Shown: positions 43,633 through 52,502 of the stretch, piece after piece
How the letters are laid out: every line of letters starts with the position of its first letter
Numbering within the stretch: position 1 is the stretch's first letter
Origin: Limnobacter thiooxidans
GTDB lineage: Bacteria; Pseudomonadota; Gammaproteobacteria; Burkholderiales; Burkholderiaceae_B
Direction of reading: 5' to 3'
Length of the DNA: 64,000 nucleotides
Assembly (NCBI RefSeq): GCF_036323495.1
Contig: NZ_AP028947.1
Location: 62,001-126,000, forward strand
Made by a program: the position numbers and the translations under genes
Notes under the pieces: model-generated
The model's input: the letters and a program-made list of their open reading frames with translations, nothing else
What the model was told of the DNA's origin: nothing
Databases searched by the model: none

Positions 43633-43958
43633 AACCAGTCTTTGTCCACTTTCAGGACCTTGCCAGTTTTCGCATCCAGATCCACTTCCACTTCCTTGCC
43701 GTCGGTATTCACCACTTCCACTTCCCATTTCCAGCCCTTGCCATAATCGCGGTCATCGAGTTCCAGTTCGGTGACTACACCAGGAAATTCCTTCAAGGCG
43801 ATTTCACGAGCCTGTTCAGCGGAGATCAGGCCAAAGGTTTTCACGATTTCTGCATCGCGCTGGCCGTTGCTGCGGTGGTCGCTATCGGCATGCGCTGCGA
43901 AAGGAATGGCAGCCGCAATGGCCAGGGCTGACAGGGTTTTGATCCATGTATTTTTCAT
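43629..43958 (-). CDS. PepSY-domain exported protein, convergent with the kinase
   Basis: A 109-residue protein with a signal peptide (MKNTWIKTLSALAIAAAIPFAAHA-D) and one PepSY repeat (about 45-108: ISAEQAREIALKEFPGVV, WKWEVEVVNTDGKEVEVDLDAKTGKVL). It is a second small PepSY protein next to the same two-component system, on the opposite strand. ATG 43958 has GGAGTTT upstream. Likely periplasmic; it may act as feedback input or protease modulator for the kinase. Confidence 0.85.
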   Translation of the reverse strand: MKNTWIKTLSALAIAAAIPFAAHADSDHRSNGQRDAEIVKTFGLISAEQAREIALKEFPGVVTELELDDRDYGKGWKWEVEVVNTDGKEVEVDLDAKTGKVLKVDKDWF

Positions 43959-44087
43959 TTTTAAACTCCAGTGTGTGACTCGATGGTTCCCAGTGTAGTG
44001 AGCCCACCTGAAACCAAGCTGAAAAACACCGCACTGTGATGTCACTGGCTTGATTACAATGTGGCACGCCTTTTAAGTTGTGTTGAA

Positions 44088-44963
44088 ATGAATCAATCCA
44101 CCCTGTTGCGCAATGCCAGCCTGGCTTTTCCCTTTGTGCTGATCTGGACGAGTGCTTTTCCAGCCGCAAAAATTGGCCTGATGGATAGCCCGCCCCTGCT
44201 GTTTCTGGCATCGCGTTTTCTGGTTGCCGGCGCGTTGATGCTGGCTTGGGCCCATTGGCGTGGCAGCTTGCGCGTAATGAGCTTGCAGGAGTTGGCCGTA
44301 CTGGCCACACTGGGCTTGCTTAACCATGCCTTGTACCTGGGGTTGAGCTGGACCGGCATGGGCAGTTTGTCCTCGGGGTTGTCTACTATTCTGATCAGTG
44401 CCAACCCGATCGTGGTGGCTGTGTTGTCGACCTTTCTGCTGCGCGAACCGCTGACCCGCCAAAAGCAGCTGGGACTGGCCTTGGGCTTTCTGGGTGTGGC
44501 CTACATTGTGCGCAATCGAATGGGGTCGACCACCGACACGCTGGAAGGTTTTTTACTGGTCTTGGCGGCTTTGCTGACCTTGGCCTGTGGCACCGTGTTG
44601 TACAAAAAATGGCCTGTAAAAACCGATGTGGTGACCGGCACCGGCTTTCAAATCCTGATCAGTGGTGTGTTGTTGCTGCCAGTTGCCCTGTGGTTTGAAG
44701 ACCCTTCGGCCATGGCGTTGACGCCTTCATTTTTGGGTGCATTTGCCTGGTTGGTGCTGGTGGTGTCCATCACCGGGTACCAGCTCTGGTTCAATTTGCT
44801 GGAGCAAGGCAGTGCCAGTGCCGCCAGTGTGTGGTTTTTCCTCACTCCCCCCTTGGGGCTGCTGGCCGGCGCATGGCTGTTGAATGAGCCTTTGAACTGG
44901 GCTGACTTTCTGGGCATTGTGCCGGTGGTGCTGGGCATTGTGCTCGTGACGCGGTCCAAATAA
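44088..44963 (+). CDS. EamA/DMT-family exporter
   Basis: A 291-residue membrane protein with ten helices in two EamA repeats. Family marks are FPFVLIWTSAFPAAKIGL in helix 1, LSWTGMGSLSSGLSTILISANPIVVAVLS, and in repeat 2 EQGSASAASVWFFLTPPLGLLAGAWLLNEPLNW. DMT members export amino acids, metabolites or drugs; the substrate is not evident. ATG 44088 aligns with the family start, so a GTG nine codons upstream is ignored. A hairpin terminator follows the stop. Confidence 0.9.
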   Translation: MNQSTLLRNASLAFPFVLIWTSAFPAAKIGLMDSPPLLFLASRFLVAGALMLAWAHWRGSLRVMSLQELAVLATLGLLNHALYLGLSWTGMGSLSSGLSTILISANPIVVAVLSTFLLREPLTRQKQLGLALGFLGVAYIVRNRMGSTTDTLEGFLLVLAALLTLACGTVLYKKWPVKTDVVTGTGFQILISGVLLLPVALWFEDPSAMALTPSFLGAFAWLVLVVSITGYQLWFNLLEQGSASAASVWFFLTPPLGLLAGAWLLNEPLNWADFLGIVPVVLGIVLVTRSK

Positions 44964-44966
44964 AAA

Positions 44967-44989
44967 TGGCGAACCAGTCAGGTTCGCCA
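44967..44989. terminator. Hairpin terminator between convergent EamA and fasciclin genes
   Basis: A 9-base perfect stem TGGCGAACC/GGTTCGCCA with loop AGTCA, flanked by AAAAA on the left and CTTT on the right. It can serve both strands, better in the minus direction. An 11-base direct repeat ATTGCTCAAGA follows near 45018-45045. Confidence 0.7.
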
Positions 44990-45038
44990 CTTTAGCAATC
45001 GCGATGAAGACGATCAGGGATTGCTCAAGACTTATTGC

Positions 45039-45605
45039 TCAAGAATTAGGGAGCAACACACTGTCCACCACGTGAATCACCCCGTTGGACTGATACACAT
45101 TGGCAATCGTGACCTGGGCCGTGCCGCCTTTTTCGTCGGTCAGTATCACTTTGTCGCCATTCAACATGGCACCCAGTGAACCACCCGAAGCGGTTTTCAC
45201 TTTCACCATGCCGCCAGCCTGCACAATCAGATTGCTCAGGTCGGCTGCGGAAATCTTGCCGGGCACCACATGGTAAGTCAGCACCTTCTGCAAGGTGGGC
45301 TTGTTCTCAGGCTTCAACAGCGTGTCCACAGTGCCGGGAGGCAATTTGGCAAATGCATCATTCGTGGGGGCAAACACGGTGAAAGGCCCTTTGCTTTTCA
45401 AGGTGTCGACCAAACCAGCGGCTTTTACTGCAGCCACCAGGGTGGTGTGGTCTTTGGAATTCACCGCATTGTCGACAATGTCTTTGTTGGCGTACATGGC
45501 TGCACCGCCCACCATGACATCCGCTTGCGCAGGCAGGGTGATGGCTGCTGCAGAAAGGGCCAGGCCACTGATCAGTGCGGTTTTCGTGAATTTTGACTTC
45601 AACAT
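45039..45605 (-). CDS. Fasciclin-domain exported protein
   Basis: A 188-residue secreted protein. It has a signal peptide ([21 protein letters not shown]...AQA-D), a short linker with [23 protein letters not shown], and one FAS1 domain with the conserved [31 protein letters not shown] and the C-terminal [20 protein letters not shown]1 proteins mediate adhesion or matrix interaction; bacterial single-domain forms are often induced by stress. ATG 45605 is preceded by TTGGAGGT, a strong ribosome site. The leader contains an inverted repeat. Confidence 0.93.
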   Translation of the reverse strand: MLKSKFTKTALISGLALSAAAITLPAQADVMVGGAAMYANKDIVDNAVNSKDHTTLVAAVKAAGLVDTLKSKGPFTVFAPTNDAFAKLPPGTVDTLLKPENKPTLQKVLTYHVVPGKISAADLSNLIVQAGGMVKVKTASGGSLGAMLNGDKVILTDEKGGTAQVTIANVYQSNGVIHVVDSVLLPNS

Positions 45606-45630
45606 TCTTATAACCTCCAATTTGGAATTT

Positions 45631-45685
45631 CGAACTAAAGATCTTCCATACGCTTCGGTGTACAAACCGGAATCGTTTTAGTTCG
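45631..45685 (-). promoter_or_regulatory. Inverted repeat in the fasciclin gene leader
   Basis: CGAACTAAA (45631-45639) and its complement TTTAGTTCG (45677-45685) are 37 bases apart, starting 26 bases upstream of the fasciclin ATG. They could form an mRNA leader stem or a spaced operator. The remaining 128 bases up to the next gene show nothing recognised. Confidence 0.45.
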
Positions 45686-45813
45686 AGGCCATTAGGGGCA
45701 GTAAGTTCAAGTATTTGCAATCAAGTTTTGTGAAGTCTTTGTTTCGTGACCAAAAACGCGCACTTGGTCCGGGTCTCCAGTTCATGGTCACTACATCATG
45801 CCCATAGCGGCGA

Positions 45814-46392
45814 TTACAGGGTGTCTGCCCGCACCCGACCCAGTACCGTCACCTCGCCGTTGGGCAAAAATTTGAACAGCACCACCTCGCCCGAGTCTGG
45901 ATAAACCCCGGTCAGTGCGGTGGTGTTGACCTGGTGGCTGACATACAGCACCTTGTCACTAGGTTTCAGAGTGGCCAGGTGTTTCTTCAAGGCCGCTGTG
46001 TGTTCAGCGCTGTTACCACGCCCTTGGAAAAACGAATTCAGTGCGGGCAGCTCCCGGACCTTTCCTACATCCAGTTCTTCGGCGGTGTGCAGGCACCGGC
46101 ACCACTGGCTTGAATACACAGCGGTCAGTGCAATGCCCTTGTCGCGGATGGCTCTGCCCAGAACTCGGGCCTCTTTGCGGCCAGTCGCATTCAAGTCACG
46201 CTGCGTGGCGCAGTTACCAAGAACAAAGCCTTCGGGATCGCCAAAACCAGGCGCGGTAGCATGCCGCATGATGGCGTGAACACCCGGTTGTTTCCACAGT
46301 TGCCAAGGATCGGTGGCAGTTTGTGCCAAGGCAAAGCAGGGAAATAAAGCGAAGAAAGGGAGTAAAAAAACGCGCGCAATTCGGTACAGCAT
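45814..46392 (-). CDS. Exported histidine phosphatase-family protein
   Basis: A 192-residue protein with a signal peptide (MLYRIARVFLLPFFALFPCFALA-Q) and a histidine phosphatase domain. The catalytic RHG motif is present as AIMRHATAPGFGDPEGF, the second Arg region as AVYSSQWCRCLHTAEEL, and the late His as LYVSHQVNTTALTG. It is related to SixA/phosphoglycerate-mutase-like periplasmic phosphatases. Substrate unknown. ATG 46392 has GAAGGTGAATTC before it. It is downstream of the TerC terminator and has its own promoter by inference. Confidence 0.88.
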   Translation of the reverse strand: MLYRIARVFLLPFFALFPCFALAQTATDPWQLWKQPGVHAIMRHATAPGFGDPEGFVLGNCATQRDLNATGRKEARVLGRAIRDKGIALTAVYSSQWCRCLHTAEELDVGKVRELPALNSFFQGRGNSAEHTAALKKHLATLKPSDKVLYVSHQVNTTALTGVYPDSGEVVLFKFLPNGEVTVLGRVRADTL

Positions 46393-46432
46393 GAATTCAC
46401 CTTCTTCATGAAATTTTCCGCATTCGGAAAAC

Positions 46433-46460
46433 AAAAAAGCCAGTCTACACTGGCTTTTTT
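46433..46460 (-). terminator. Strong bidirectional terminator after the TerC gene
   Basis: A perfect 12-base stem AAAAAAGCCAGT/ACTGGCTTTTTT with loop CTAC. It is T-run terminated on both strands and lies 24 bases after the TerC stop. Confidence 0.92.
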
Positions 46461-46483
46461 GCATTTCACAACAACCTGAAAAA

Positions 46484-47251
46484 TCAGGCTTTGGCTTGTG
46501 CTGCCTCGTCCAGCAAACGCTGGCGCTTGGCTTTCGAGCGCAGGTTGAGCAACTCAACCAGCAGTGAAAAGCCCATGGCGCTGTACAGGTAGGCTTTTGG
46601 CACATGCTGGCCGAAGCTTTCCGCGATCAGCAGCATACCGACCATCATCAGGAAGGCCAGGGCCAAAACCTTGACAGAGGTGTGTGCTTCAACGAATTCA
46701 CCAATGGATTTGGCAAATACCATCATCACGCCTACGGCAACCATGACGGCTGCAATCATGACTTCGATGTCATCGGCCATACCCACGGCGGTAATGACGG
46801 AGTCCAAGCTGAATACGATGTCCAGAATACCAATCTGAATAATGGAATAAATAAACAGTTTCTTGCCGGTTTGCTGCGCGGCAGCGCCCAAGGCCAGCTC
46901 GTCCTCGTGTTTTTGAGGCGCTTCAACTTCCTCGTAGATTTCCTTGGATGCCTTGTACAAGAGGAACAGGCCACCAAAGAACAAGACAAGGTCCCTGCCG
47001 GTGATTGACGCCCCCATCACTTCAAACAGTGGTTCAGTCAGGCCGATGATCCAGGACAGCGAGAACAGCAGGCCCACGCGGGTCACCATGGCGAACATCA
47101 GGCCGAATTGCCGCACGCGGTCGCGAATGTCTGCCGGCAGTTTGGATACCAACACCGTGATGAACACAATGTTGTCAATGCCGAGCACAATTTCCAAAGC
47201 CGTCAAAATCGCAAAGGCGATCCAGACGTTTGGATCCATCAGTAATTCCAT
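46484..47251 (-). CDS. TerC-family integral membrane protein
   Basis: A 255-residue protein with seven to eight helices. The metal-related conserved segments are ALEIVLGIDNIVFITVL near the start and FSLDSVITAVGMADD in the middle, both with the family's Asp residues. It belongs to the TerC/YoaE branch, tied to tellurium resistance and to Mn2+ export during exoenzyme metalation. ATG 47251 has GGAG seven bases upstream; a GTG four codons earlier overlaps that site. It is monocistronic, ended by a strong terminator. Confidence 0.92.
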   Translation of the reverse strand: MELLMDPNVWIAFAILTALEIVLGIDNIVFITVLVSKLPADIRDRVRQFGLMFAMVTRVGLLFSLSWIIGLTEPLFEVMGASITGRDLVLFFGGLFLLYKASKEIYEEVEAPQKHEDELALGAAAQQTGKKLFIYSIIQIGILDIVFSLDSVITAVGMADDIEVMIAAVMVAVGVMMVFAKSIGEFVEAHTSVKVLALAFLMMVGMLLIAESFGQHVPKAYLYSAMGFSLLVELLNLRSKAKRQRLLDEAAQAKA

Positions 47252-47321
47252 AGAAAACTCCACTTTTGAATCAAGAGATCAACAGGCCGCTATTCTGCAC
47301 CACATTTCGCATTGTGGGTGG

Positions 47322-50300
47322 TCATTTCGTATTCTGGCTACTGATTGCCAAGCGATTTAACAACAAATTGAACTGGATCGGCTTGGCAAAATGGAAGTTA
47401 AAACCCGCTGTTTGCGCTTTGTGAATGTCGGTGTCGAAAGCATAACCTGTCAGGGCAGCCATTTCACACTGTTGATTGGGGCCAGGGGTATTGCGGATTT
47501 CCACAGCGACCTGATAACCAGACAATTTCGGCATGTCGATGTCGAGCAATATGAAGTCGAAAACCCCATTTTTGGCTTTTTCCAGGGCCTGTTGTCCGTC
47601 CCGGGCAATTTCCACAGTGTGACCATCCTTTTTCAGAAACACCTCGAGCAGTTTGATGTTCAACGGCATGTCGTCTGCAACCAGCACACGGAGCGCGCGC
47701 TTGGGCAAGATCCGCTCTTCACTGTGTTCTTTGAGTGCGGTTTCCCGCTTCAATGAAACTGAAAAGGTCACTCGCGTACCCTTGCCGGTTTCGGACTGCA
47801 GGTGAATTTCCCCACCCATGGCACCGACCAGGCTTTTTACAATCGACAGTCCCAGCCCGGTGCCACCAAAGCGGTTGTCCCGGTCGACATGTACCTGTGA
47901 AAAGGGTTTGAACAGTTGGCTGAGCTTGTCGGCCGGAATGCCCAGACCCGTGTCGATGACTTCAAAGGTTAGTCGGTAGAAGCCATCGTTTAAGGGTGAC
48001 TTGCTTGCTTTTAATGCTACTTTGCCGTGAGAAGTGAATTTGATCGCATTGGAAAGCAGGTTCTGAATAACTTGCCGCAGGCGGCCTATGTCGCCACGAT
48101 AAATTTGATGTTCACCCAGGTTGTTTTCAATTTCAAAGGCCACCCCCTTGGATTCGCAATTCAAGCGCGACAGTTCCGAGCTGCCTTTGAGCAATTGATC
48201 CATCACGAAGGGTGATTCGGTCAGGGTAACCATTCCCGATTCCAGCTTGGAGAAGTCCAGAATATCGTTCAGGATGGTTGACAGTGTTTCTGACGATTGA
48301 ACCAGATACCCCGCTTGTTCCTTGAGCTCGCCCGCAGGCAGGTCTGCTTCGAGCAAACGGGAAAAGCCCAAAATGCCGTTCAAGGGTGTGCGGATTTCAT
48401 GGCTCATCGTGGCCAGAAAGCGACTTTTTTCAGTGTTCGCATCTTTTTCCGCTTTGGCGGCGATGGCTGTTTCGCGCAGCTGGCTCTCCAGTGCCAGTTG
48501 AACAGTGCGGTCCAAGTGTGTACCGACCACGCGGGTGGGCTCTCCCAATAGGTCACGCACAATCAGGGCTTTGGACAGGATATTGACCCAGTGCCCGCTT
48601 TTGTGGCGCATTCTGAATTCGGCTTCATACGACTTTTTCTCCGGGTCCTGGAGTGCTTCGGTCAGTCTGCTCTTGGCCATTTCAAGATCGTCTGGTGCAG
48701 TGAGCCGCTCCCAGGTGCTGAAACAGTTTTCCAGTTCATGGTCCTCATAGCCCAGCAGGCGCTTCCAGCTTGGAGAAAAATAAACTGTACTGGCGTGTAT
48801 GTCCCAGTCCCAAAGCCCGTCGTGGGAGCCTTCCATCGCGAGCTTGAAACGTTCCTCGCTCTCCGCCAGGCTATCGCGTACCTGCCTTTCTTCCGTGACG
48901 TCTTTACACATCACGATAATGCCGCCACGTTGGCCGTCGGGCTTGAGCCAAGGCTCAATGGCCCAGTCCAGCCAAATGGTGTCTCCTTCAGGGCTGGTCC
49001 ACGGGTCGGACGTAGCTGAAATGCTTTCGCCCGCCAAGCCAGCCTGGTGGGCCTGGCGCCAGCGCTCGTGCAGGTTCTCCACCACATCGTAGTGATTTTT
49101 CCCCACGAGGCTGCCAGGTGTGCGCGTGAAGGTTTGCGCCCAGCGGGACGAAGCTGCCACGTAGTTCATTTCGGTGTCGAACATGGCAATTGGCACAGGC
49201 GCTTGAACAATCAATGCTTCGACAATCCAGTAGCTTTCCTTGGTGGACCTCAGTGCTTTTTCCAGTGACTTGCTCTTCTCGGTCAGCCCGCGAGTCAGGT
49301 CCAGAATGTCCCGGGCAATCGGCTGCAATTCGGTTGGCAGTTCGTTGAGTGAGCGGGCCAGTGACTTCTCGTCATTTTTGCGCACCAGCTCCAGGTAGGC
49401 TGTGGCCTTGTTAGACAGGCTGCGCCCAAGGCCCAATACCAGCAAAAGCGTCGACAGGGTACCAATAATCAGGGCGAGAATGGCGCCCATCAAGGCTGTA
49501 GAAATTGGGGAGGACACTGCGTTCAGTGGCGTAAGGGTGGCCGACACCCAACCCAGGCTGTCGGTTTCCGCGCTTTTGTTGGGCGCAAAGGCAATCAGGT
49601 AGCTTTCCCCGTCGCTCAAGGTTTCAATGGACCAGTTGCTTTTGCCGTTCACTGCCTGTTGAAAACCCTGCATGGCTGTCCAAGCGGTGCTGTCCTGAAG
49701 GTCTGCCAATTCCAGGCGATTGCCCATTCTCAGGGTACCGTCTTTGGCAAGAATGACCGTGGGCGCGGAAGGGTTGATGGTGTTGAAGACATCTTGCTCG
49801 ATTTCAGAAATGAAGTATTTCCAGTCCAGGTGAATGCCGATCACGCCGATGATTTCATCGCGCTGGTTCTTCAGGGGGGTGGTGAAGTCGATGAACTGGT
49901 ACTTCTCTTCGGCCCGGGCTGGCAACAACGCAGCGAGCAAGGCGGCTTCGTGCACGTCCATGATTGCAGGGGAAATCAGGCCTTGTTTGAACCAAGGACG
50001 TGCAGCAACACTCTTGCCTACGAGAAGGTCATCCAGCGCGGCCAATACCGTGCCGTCCGGGGAGGCGACACCGATCCAGAGATAGCCGGGTGTGTTTTGC
50101 CGCATGATTTGCAGCAGGGCAGTTTGTTGCTCGGCAGAGAAATTGCCAAAGGACTGCTCAATTTTGCTGGTGTAGATCAGGTCGCGCAGGTGTTCCTTCA
50201 AATGCCGATTCACCGATTGGGCTATCTGCTCGGTCTGTGCCAGTGCATTGGCCCCGGCCTTCTCAATGGTACTGTTGCGCAAAATCCAGTGCGCGGTGAT

Positions 50301-50390
50301 GGCCACCGGGATGGACAGCAGGAACAGGGCGATCAGACTTCCGGCGATGAGGCGGCTCGTGAAGCTTGCCCGAACGTTGAATTTCAGCAT
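47322..50390 (-). CDS. Hybrid sensor histidine kinase with Cache, PAS and receiver domains
   Basis: A 1022-residue membrane kinase. It has helix 1 (about 10-32), a large periplasmic double-Cache-type domain (about 35-285, with TPGYLWIGVASPDGTVLAA), helix 2 (about 295-320), two PAS/PAC domains (about 400-640), and a HisKA with FLATMSHEIRTPLNGILGF. The ATPase domain has NLLSNAIKFTSHG and GTGLGLSIVKSL. The C-terminal receiver has D in FILLDIDMPKLSG and K in HFAKPIQ. No HPt domain is visible, so phosphate goes to another protein. ATG 50390 is chosen because it starts at the first helix. Cache domains bind small metabolites; the ligand is unknown. Confidence 0.9.
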   Translation of the reverse strand: MLKFNVRASFTSRLIAGSLIALFLLSIPVAITAHWILRNSTIEKAGANALAQTEQIAQSVNRHLKEHLRDLIYTSKIEQSFGNFSAEQQTALLQIMRQNTPGYLWIGVASPDGTVLAALDDLLVGKSVAARPWFKQGLISPAIMDVHEAALLAALLPARAEEKYQFIDFTTPLKNQRDEIIGVIGIHLDWKYFISEIEQDVFNTINPSAPTVILAKDGTLRMGNRLELADLQDSTAWTAMQGFQQAVNGKSNWSIETLSDGESYLIAFAPNKSAETDSLGWVSATLTPLNAVSSPISTALMGAILALIIGTLSTLLLVLGLGRSLSNKATAYLELVRKNDEKSLARSLNELPTELQPIARDILDLTRGLTEKSKSLEKALRSTKESYWIVEALIVQAPVPIAMFDTEMNYVAASSRWAQTFTRTPGSLVGKNHYDVVENLHERWRQAHQAGLAGESISATSDPWTSPEGDTIWLDWAIEPWLKPDGQRGGIIVMCKDVTEERQVRDSLAESEERFKLAMEGSHDGLWDWDIHASTVYFSPSWKRLLGYEDHELENCFSTWERLTAPDDLEMAKSRLTEALQDPEKKSYEAEFRMRHKSGHWVNILSKALIVRDLLGEPTRVVGTHLDRTVQLALESQLRETAIAAKAEKDANTEKSRFLATMSHEIRTPLNGILGFSRLLEADLPAGELKEQAGYLVQSSETLSTILNDILDFSKLESGMVTLTESPFVMDQLLKGSSELSRLNCESKGVAFEIENNLGEHQIYRGDIGRLRQVIQNLLSNAIKFTSHGKVALKASKSPLNDGFYRLTFEVIDTGLGIPADKLSQLFKPFSQVHVDRDNRFGGTGLGLSIVKSLVGAMGGEIHLQSETGKGTRVTFSVSLKRETALKEHSEERILPKRALRVLVADDMPLNIKLLEVFLKKDGHTVEIARDGQQALEKAKNGVFDFILLDIDMPKLSGYQVAVEIRNTPGPNQQCEMAALTGYAFDTDIHKAQTAGFNFHFAKPIQFNLLLNRLAISSQNTK

Positions 50391-50705
50391 GGGGCTTGGG
50401 ATGGTTTGCAGTTGGGGATGAGTCACTGTAACGCAGGGCGGTGAATGGTTCAATCTTTCGGTTGGGCGATGTTCCCTCACTCGGTGTTGTGTAACGCAGG
50501 CTTTGTTCTGTGTTCGTTGCTTCTCATCTCGCCTTGCCCTCAATCGGCAAGATGATGCAGCAAACGAACACCTCTGAAGGCTGCTCACTTGCGCAGGTGA
50601 AAGAGCGGGTACTCAGCACTCTGCCGCCCCTGCGACGAAATGTCGCAGCCTATGCGCGTTGACATGCGCCACAATCGCAAATTGTTTTTTCAGGTTTGCT
50701 CAACT
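50391..50705. other. Divergent leader region between hybrid kinase and PepSY gene
   Basis: This 315-base region contains the reduced family I repeat described at 50500-50600 and must hold promoters for both genes. A candidate minus-strand leader covers 50391-50500. Just before the PepSY gene, GTCGCAGCC and CAATCGCAAATTG are seen. A similar TGTCGCAGCC occurs 75-85 bases upstream of the TonB receptor start at 54835, possibly a shared site. No gene is supported. Confidence 0.4.
50500..50600 (+). repeat. Family I structured repeat, internally deleted copy
   Basis: A long hairpin pairs TGTTCGTTGCTTCTCATC (50511-50528) and GCCTTGCC with GGCAAGATGATGCAGCAAAC and GAACA (50546-50570). Compared with the copies at 52.2 and 56.9 kb, the whole middle is missing: the join falls exactly at GCCTTG, which in the 56.9 kb copy occurs twice, 117 bases apart. 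A small hairpin TCACTTGCGCAGGTGA follows. So this copy looks like a deletion between short direct repeats. Confidence 0.75.
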
Positions 50706-52202
50706 ATGTCGTCGTCATCCAATAAGTCTGTACCCACCCAGTTCAAGGTCCGTATGCTGAAGTGGCACCGCCGCCTGGCCTGGCTTGGTTTTGCGGCCTT
50801 GTTGTTGTGGGGTGGTTCGGGTTTGCTGCACTCGTGGTTGACCTTGTTTGGTGTACAACCCGCCGTGTTCGCCCCACCGCAGCGGGTATTGAGTTTGTCT
50901 GCGGCGCAGCCATTCCGGGACATTCTGACCAAAGCCGGTATTCAGAAGGCAGTGGCCGTGAAGGTGGTGGTGGGTGAAGCAGACAATCTACTTCAAGTCA
51001 CAGAAGAACAAGGCAAGCCTCGTCGTTACTTTGACCTGAAAACAGGGGTTGAGCTGCCCAATCATGACAAGGCGTACGCCGCCTTTTTGGCCCGGCACTA
51101 CATGAACTTGCCTTACGAGAACATTGCTTCAGTGCAGTGGATCGACCAGTTTTCATCCGACTATCACCCCGTGAACCGGCTGTTGCCTGTTTACCGCGTC
51201 ACTTTCGACCGTGCCGATGGTTTGAATACGCTGGTGTACACCGAAACAGCCTCGCTGGCTGGCGTGTCCAATCACACCAAGGACTGGGTTCAGACCGGGT
51301 TCCAGTGGTTTCACACTTGGGGCTGGATGCCAAAATCTGCCGAAACCCCACGCGTGATATTAATGGCAGTGTTGGTAGGTGCCTTGGTGTTGATGAGTCT
51401 GACCGGCCTCTCGATGTTGATTCTGATTCGTCGCAAGGTGCGCGCTGCGGGCGCCAAAGGGTGGCATCGCATTGCTGGGTACGTGCTGGTGTTGCCGGTG
51501 TTCATGTTTTCTTTCAGTGGTTTTTATCACCTCATTCAGCATGGCTGGCCAAGCGACACCTCGTACTTGAGCATGGGCAAGCCAATGGACATCTCGCGTT
51601 TGCAGTTTCCGGTGAATTCCGAGTGGGTCGCTTTGACTGAAAATCTGACCGTGTCGGGGGTTTCACTTGTGGCCAATGAATCGGGCAACACTTTTTACCG
51701 CTTGGCGCTTCCTGTTCCCAAGGGGCAGGTGCCGATCGGTGATTCTGCCATTCGCAACGCGCGATTCGATGGTGTACAACCCACCGGCCCCGCGCTCTAT
51801 GTTGATGCGGCAGACGGCAAGGTATGGCCTGAAGGCGACCGGGAATTGGCCTATCAATTGGCTGCTTACCACACGGGGTTGCCACGTGAAGCCATTCAAA
51901 ATGCCACGCTCGTGACGCGGTTTGGCCCCGACTATGATTTTAGAAACAAACGCTTGCCGGTGTGGAAGTTTGAGTACGCACAACCCTTGAATGCCAGTGT
52001 TTTTATCGACACTGCCACGGGCGTGATGGCCGACAAGGCGCTGAATTCAGCCAAGCCGGAAACCTGGAGTTTCAGCATGCTGCACAAGTGGAACTTCATG
52101 TTCCCATTGGGCAGGGAAATCCAGAACATCGCAATGGCCGTGTTTGTGATTCTGTCGATCGTGTTGATGGCGGGGTTTGGATTGCGAAGCAAGTTTCGCT
52201 GA
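50706..52202 (+). CDS. PepSY-associated transmembrane protein (reductase-like)
   Basis: A 498-residue inner-membrane protein with four to five helices: one near 25-45, a pair near 220-245 and 260-280, and one at the C-terminus (about 475-492). PepSY-type periplasmic segments lie between them. Conserved His residues in MLKWHRRLAW, GWHRIAGYVLVLP, FSFSGFYHLIQHGWP and MLHKWNFMFP could ligate heme, as in PiuB-like iron-uptake reductases. Its position convergent with a TonB receptor supports a role in reducing or processing an iron complex. ATG 50706 (MSSSSNKS) is preferred to an ATG 22 codons earlier. Confidence 0.82.
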   Translation: MSSSSNKSVPTQFKVRMLKWHRRLAWLGFAALLLWGGSGLLHSWLTLFGVQPAVFAPPQRVLSLSAAQPFRDILTKAGIQKAVAVKVVVGEADNLLQVTEEQGKPRRYFDLKTGVELPNHDKAYAAFLARHYMNLPYENIASVQWIDQFSSDYHPVNRLLPVYRVTFDRADGLNTLVYTETASLAGVSNHTKDWVQTGFQWFHTWGWMPKSAETPRVILMAVLVGALVLMSLTGLSMLILIRRKVRAAGAKGWHRIAGYVLVLPVFMFSFSGFYHLIQHGWPSDTSYLSMGKPMDISRLQFPVNSEWVALTENLTVSGVSLVANESGNTFYRLALPVPKGQVPIGDSAIRNARFDGVQPTGPALYVDAADGKVWPEGDRELAYQLAAYHTGLPREAIQNATLVTRFGPDYDFRNKRLPVWKFEYAQPLNASVFIDTATGVMADKALNSAKPETWSFSMLHKWNFMFPLGREIQNIAMAVFVILSIVLMAGFGLRSKFR

Positions 52203-52420
52203 GGCGCTTCGTTGCGCAGGCTCTTTTCGGTGTTCGTTGCAGTTCATCTTGCCTTGGACAAGCCTGATTTCCCGTCTTGTTGATTCTTGCTTGGGGAATA
52301 CGAAACGCGTGGCGTCTTCGCATCGATTGCTTGCGCAATCGCCCCTCGCTGCGAATCAGCCGGGAAGCCCTGCCCCGAATCGGCAAGATGATGCAGCAAA
52401 CGAACACCTCACAGGCTGCG
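52201..52420 (+). repeat. Family I structured repeat, full copy
   Basis: Outer arms GTTCGTTGCAGTTCATCTTG (52232-52251) and CAAGATGATGCAGCAAACGAAC pair as a long stem. An inner stem CTGATT...GATTC with GAATCAGCCGGGAAG follows, and two small hairpins fill the centre: TACGAA/TTCGCA and CGATTGCTTGCGCAATCG. The copy at 56.9 kb has the same plan with many changes. Just outside, GCGCAGGCT and AGGCTGCG extend the pairing. It starts at the end of the PepSY gene, in the 545-base gap before the convergent TonB receptor gene. Confidence 0.8.
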
Positions 52421-52464
52421 AACTTCCGCTGGAGGAAGGCCGGTGATTCAAGAAACACCGCAGG

Positions 52465-52498
52465 TTGCAGGTCGCAGGTCGCAGGTCGCAGGTCGCAA
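52465..52498 (+). repeat. Short tandem repeat GCAGGTC x4
   Basis: The 7-base unit GCAGGTC (GTCGCAG) is repeated about four times in direct order, with degenerate flanks GCAGGTT and GCAAGCT. The matching place in the 57.1 kb block has only CAAGTCG twice. It lies between the family I and family II elements and looks like slippage-expanded spacer. Confidence 0.8.
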
Positions 52499-52502
52499 GC
52501 TG

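Noticed and set aside
52465..52500. CRISPR-like array
   Set aside because: The unit is 7 bases with no spacers; it is a simple tandem repeat.
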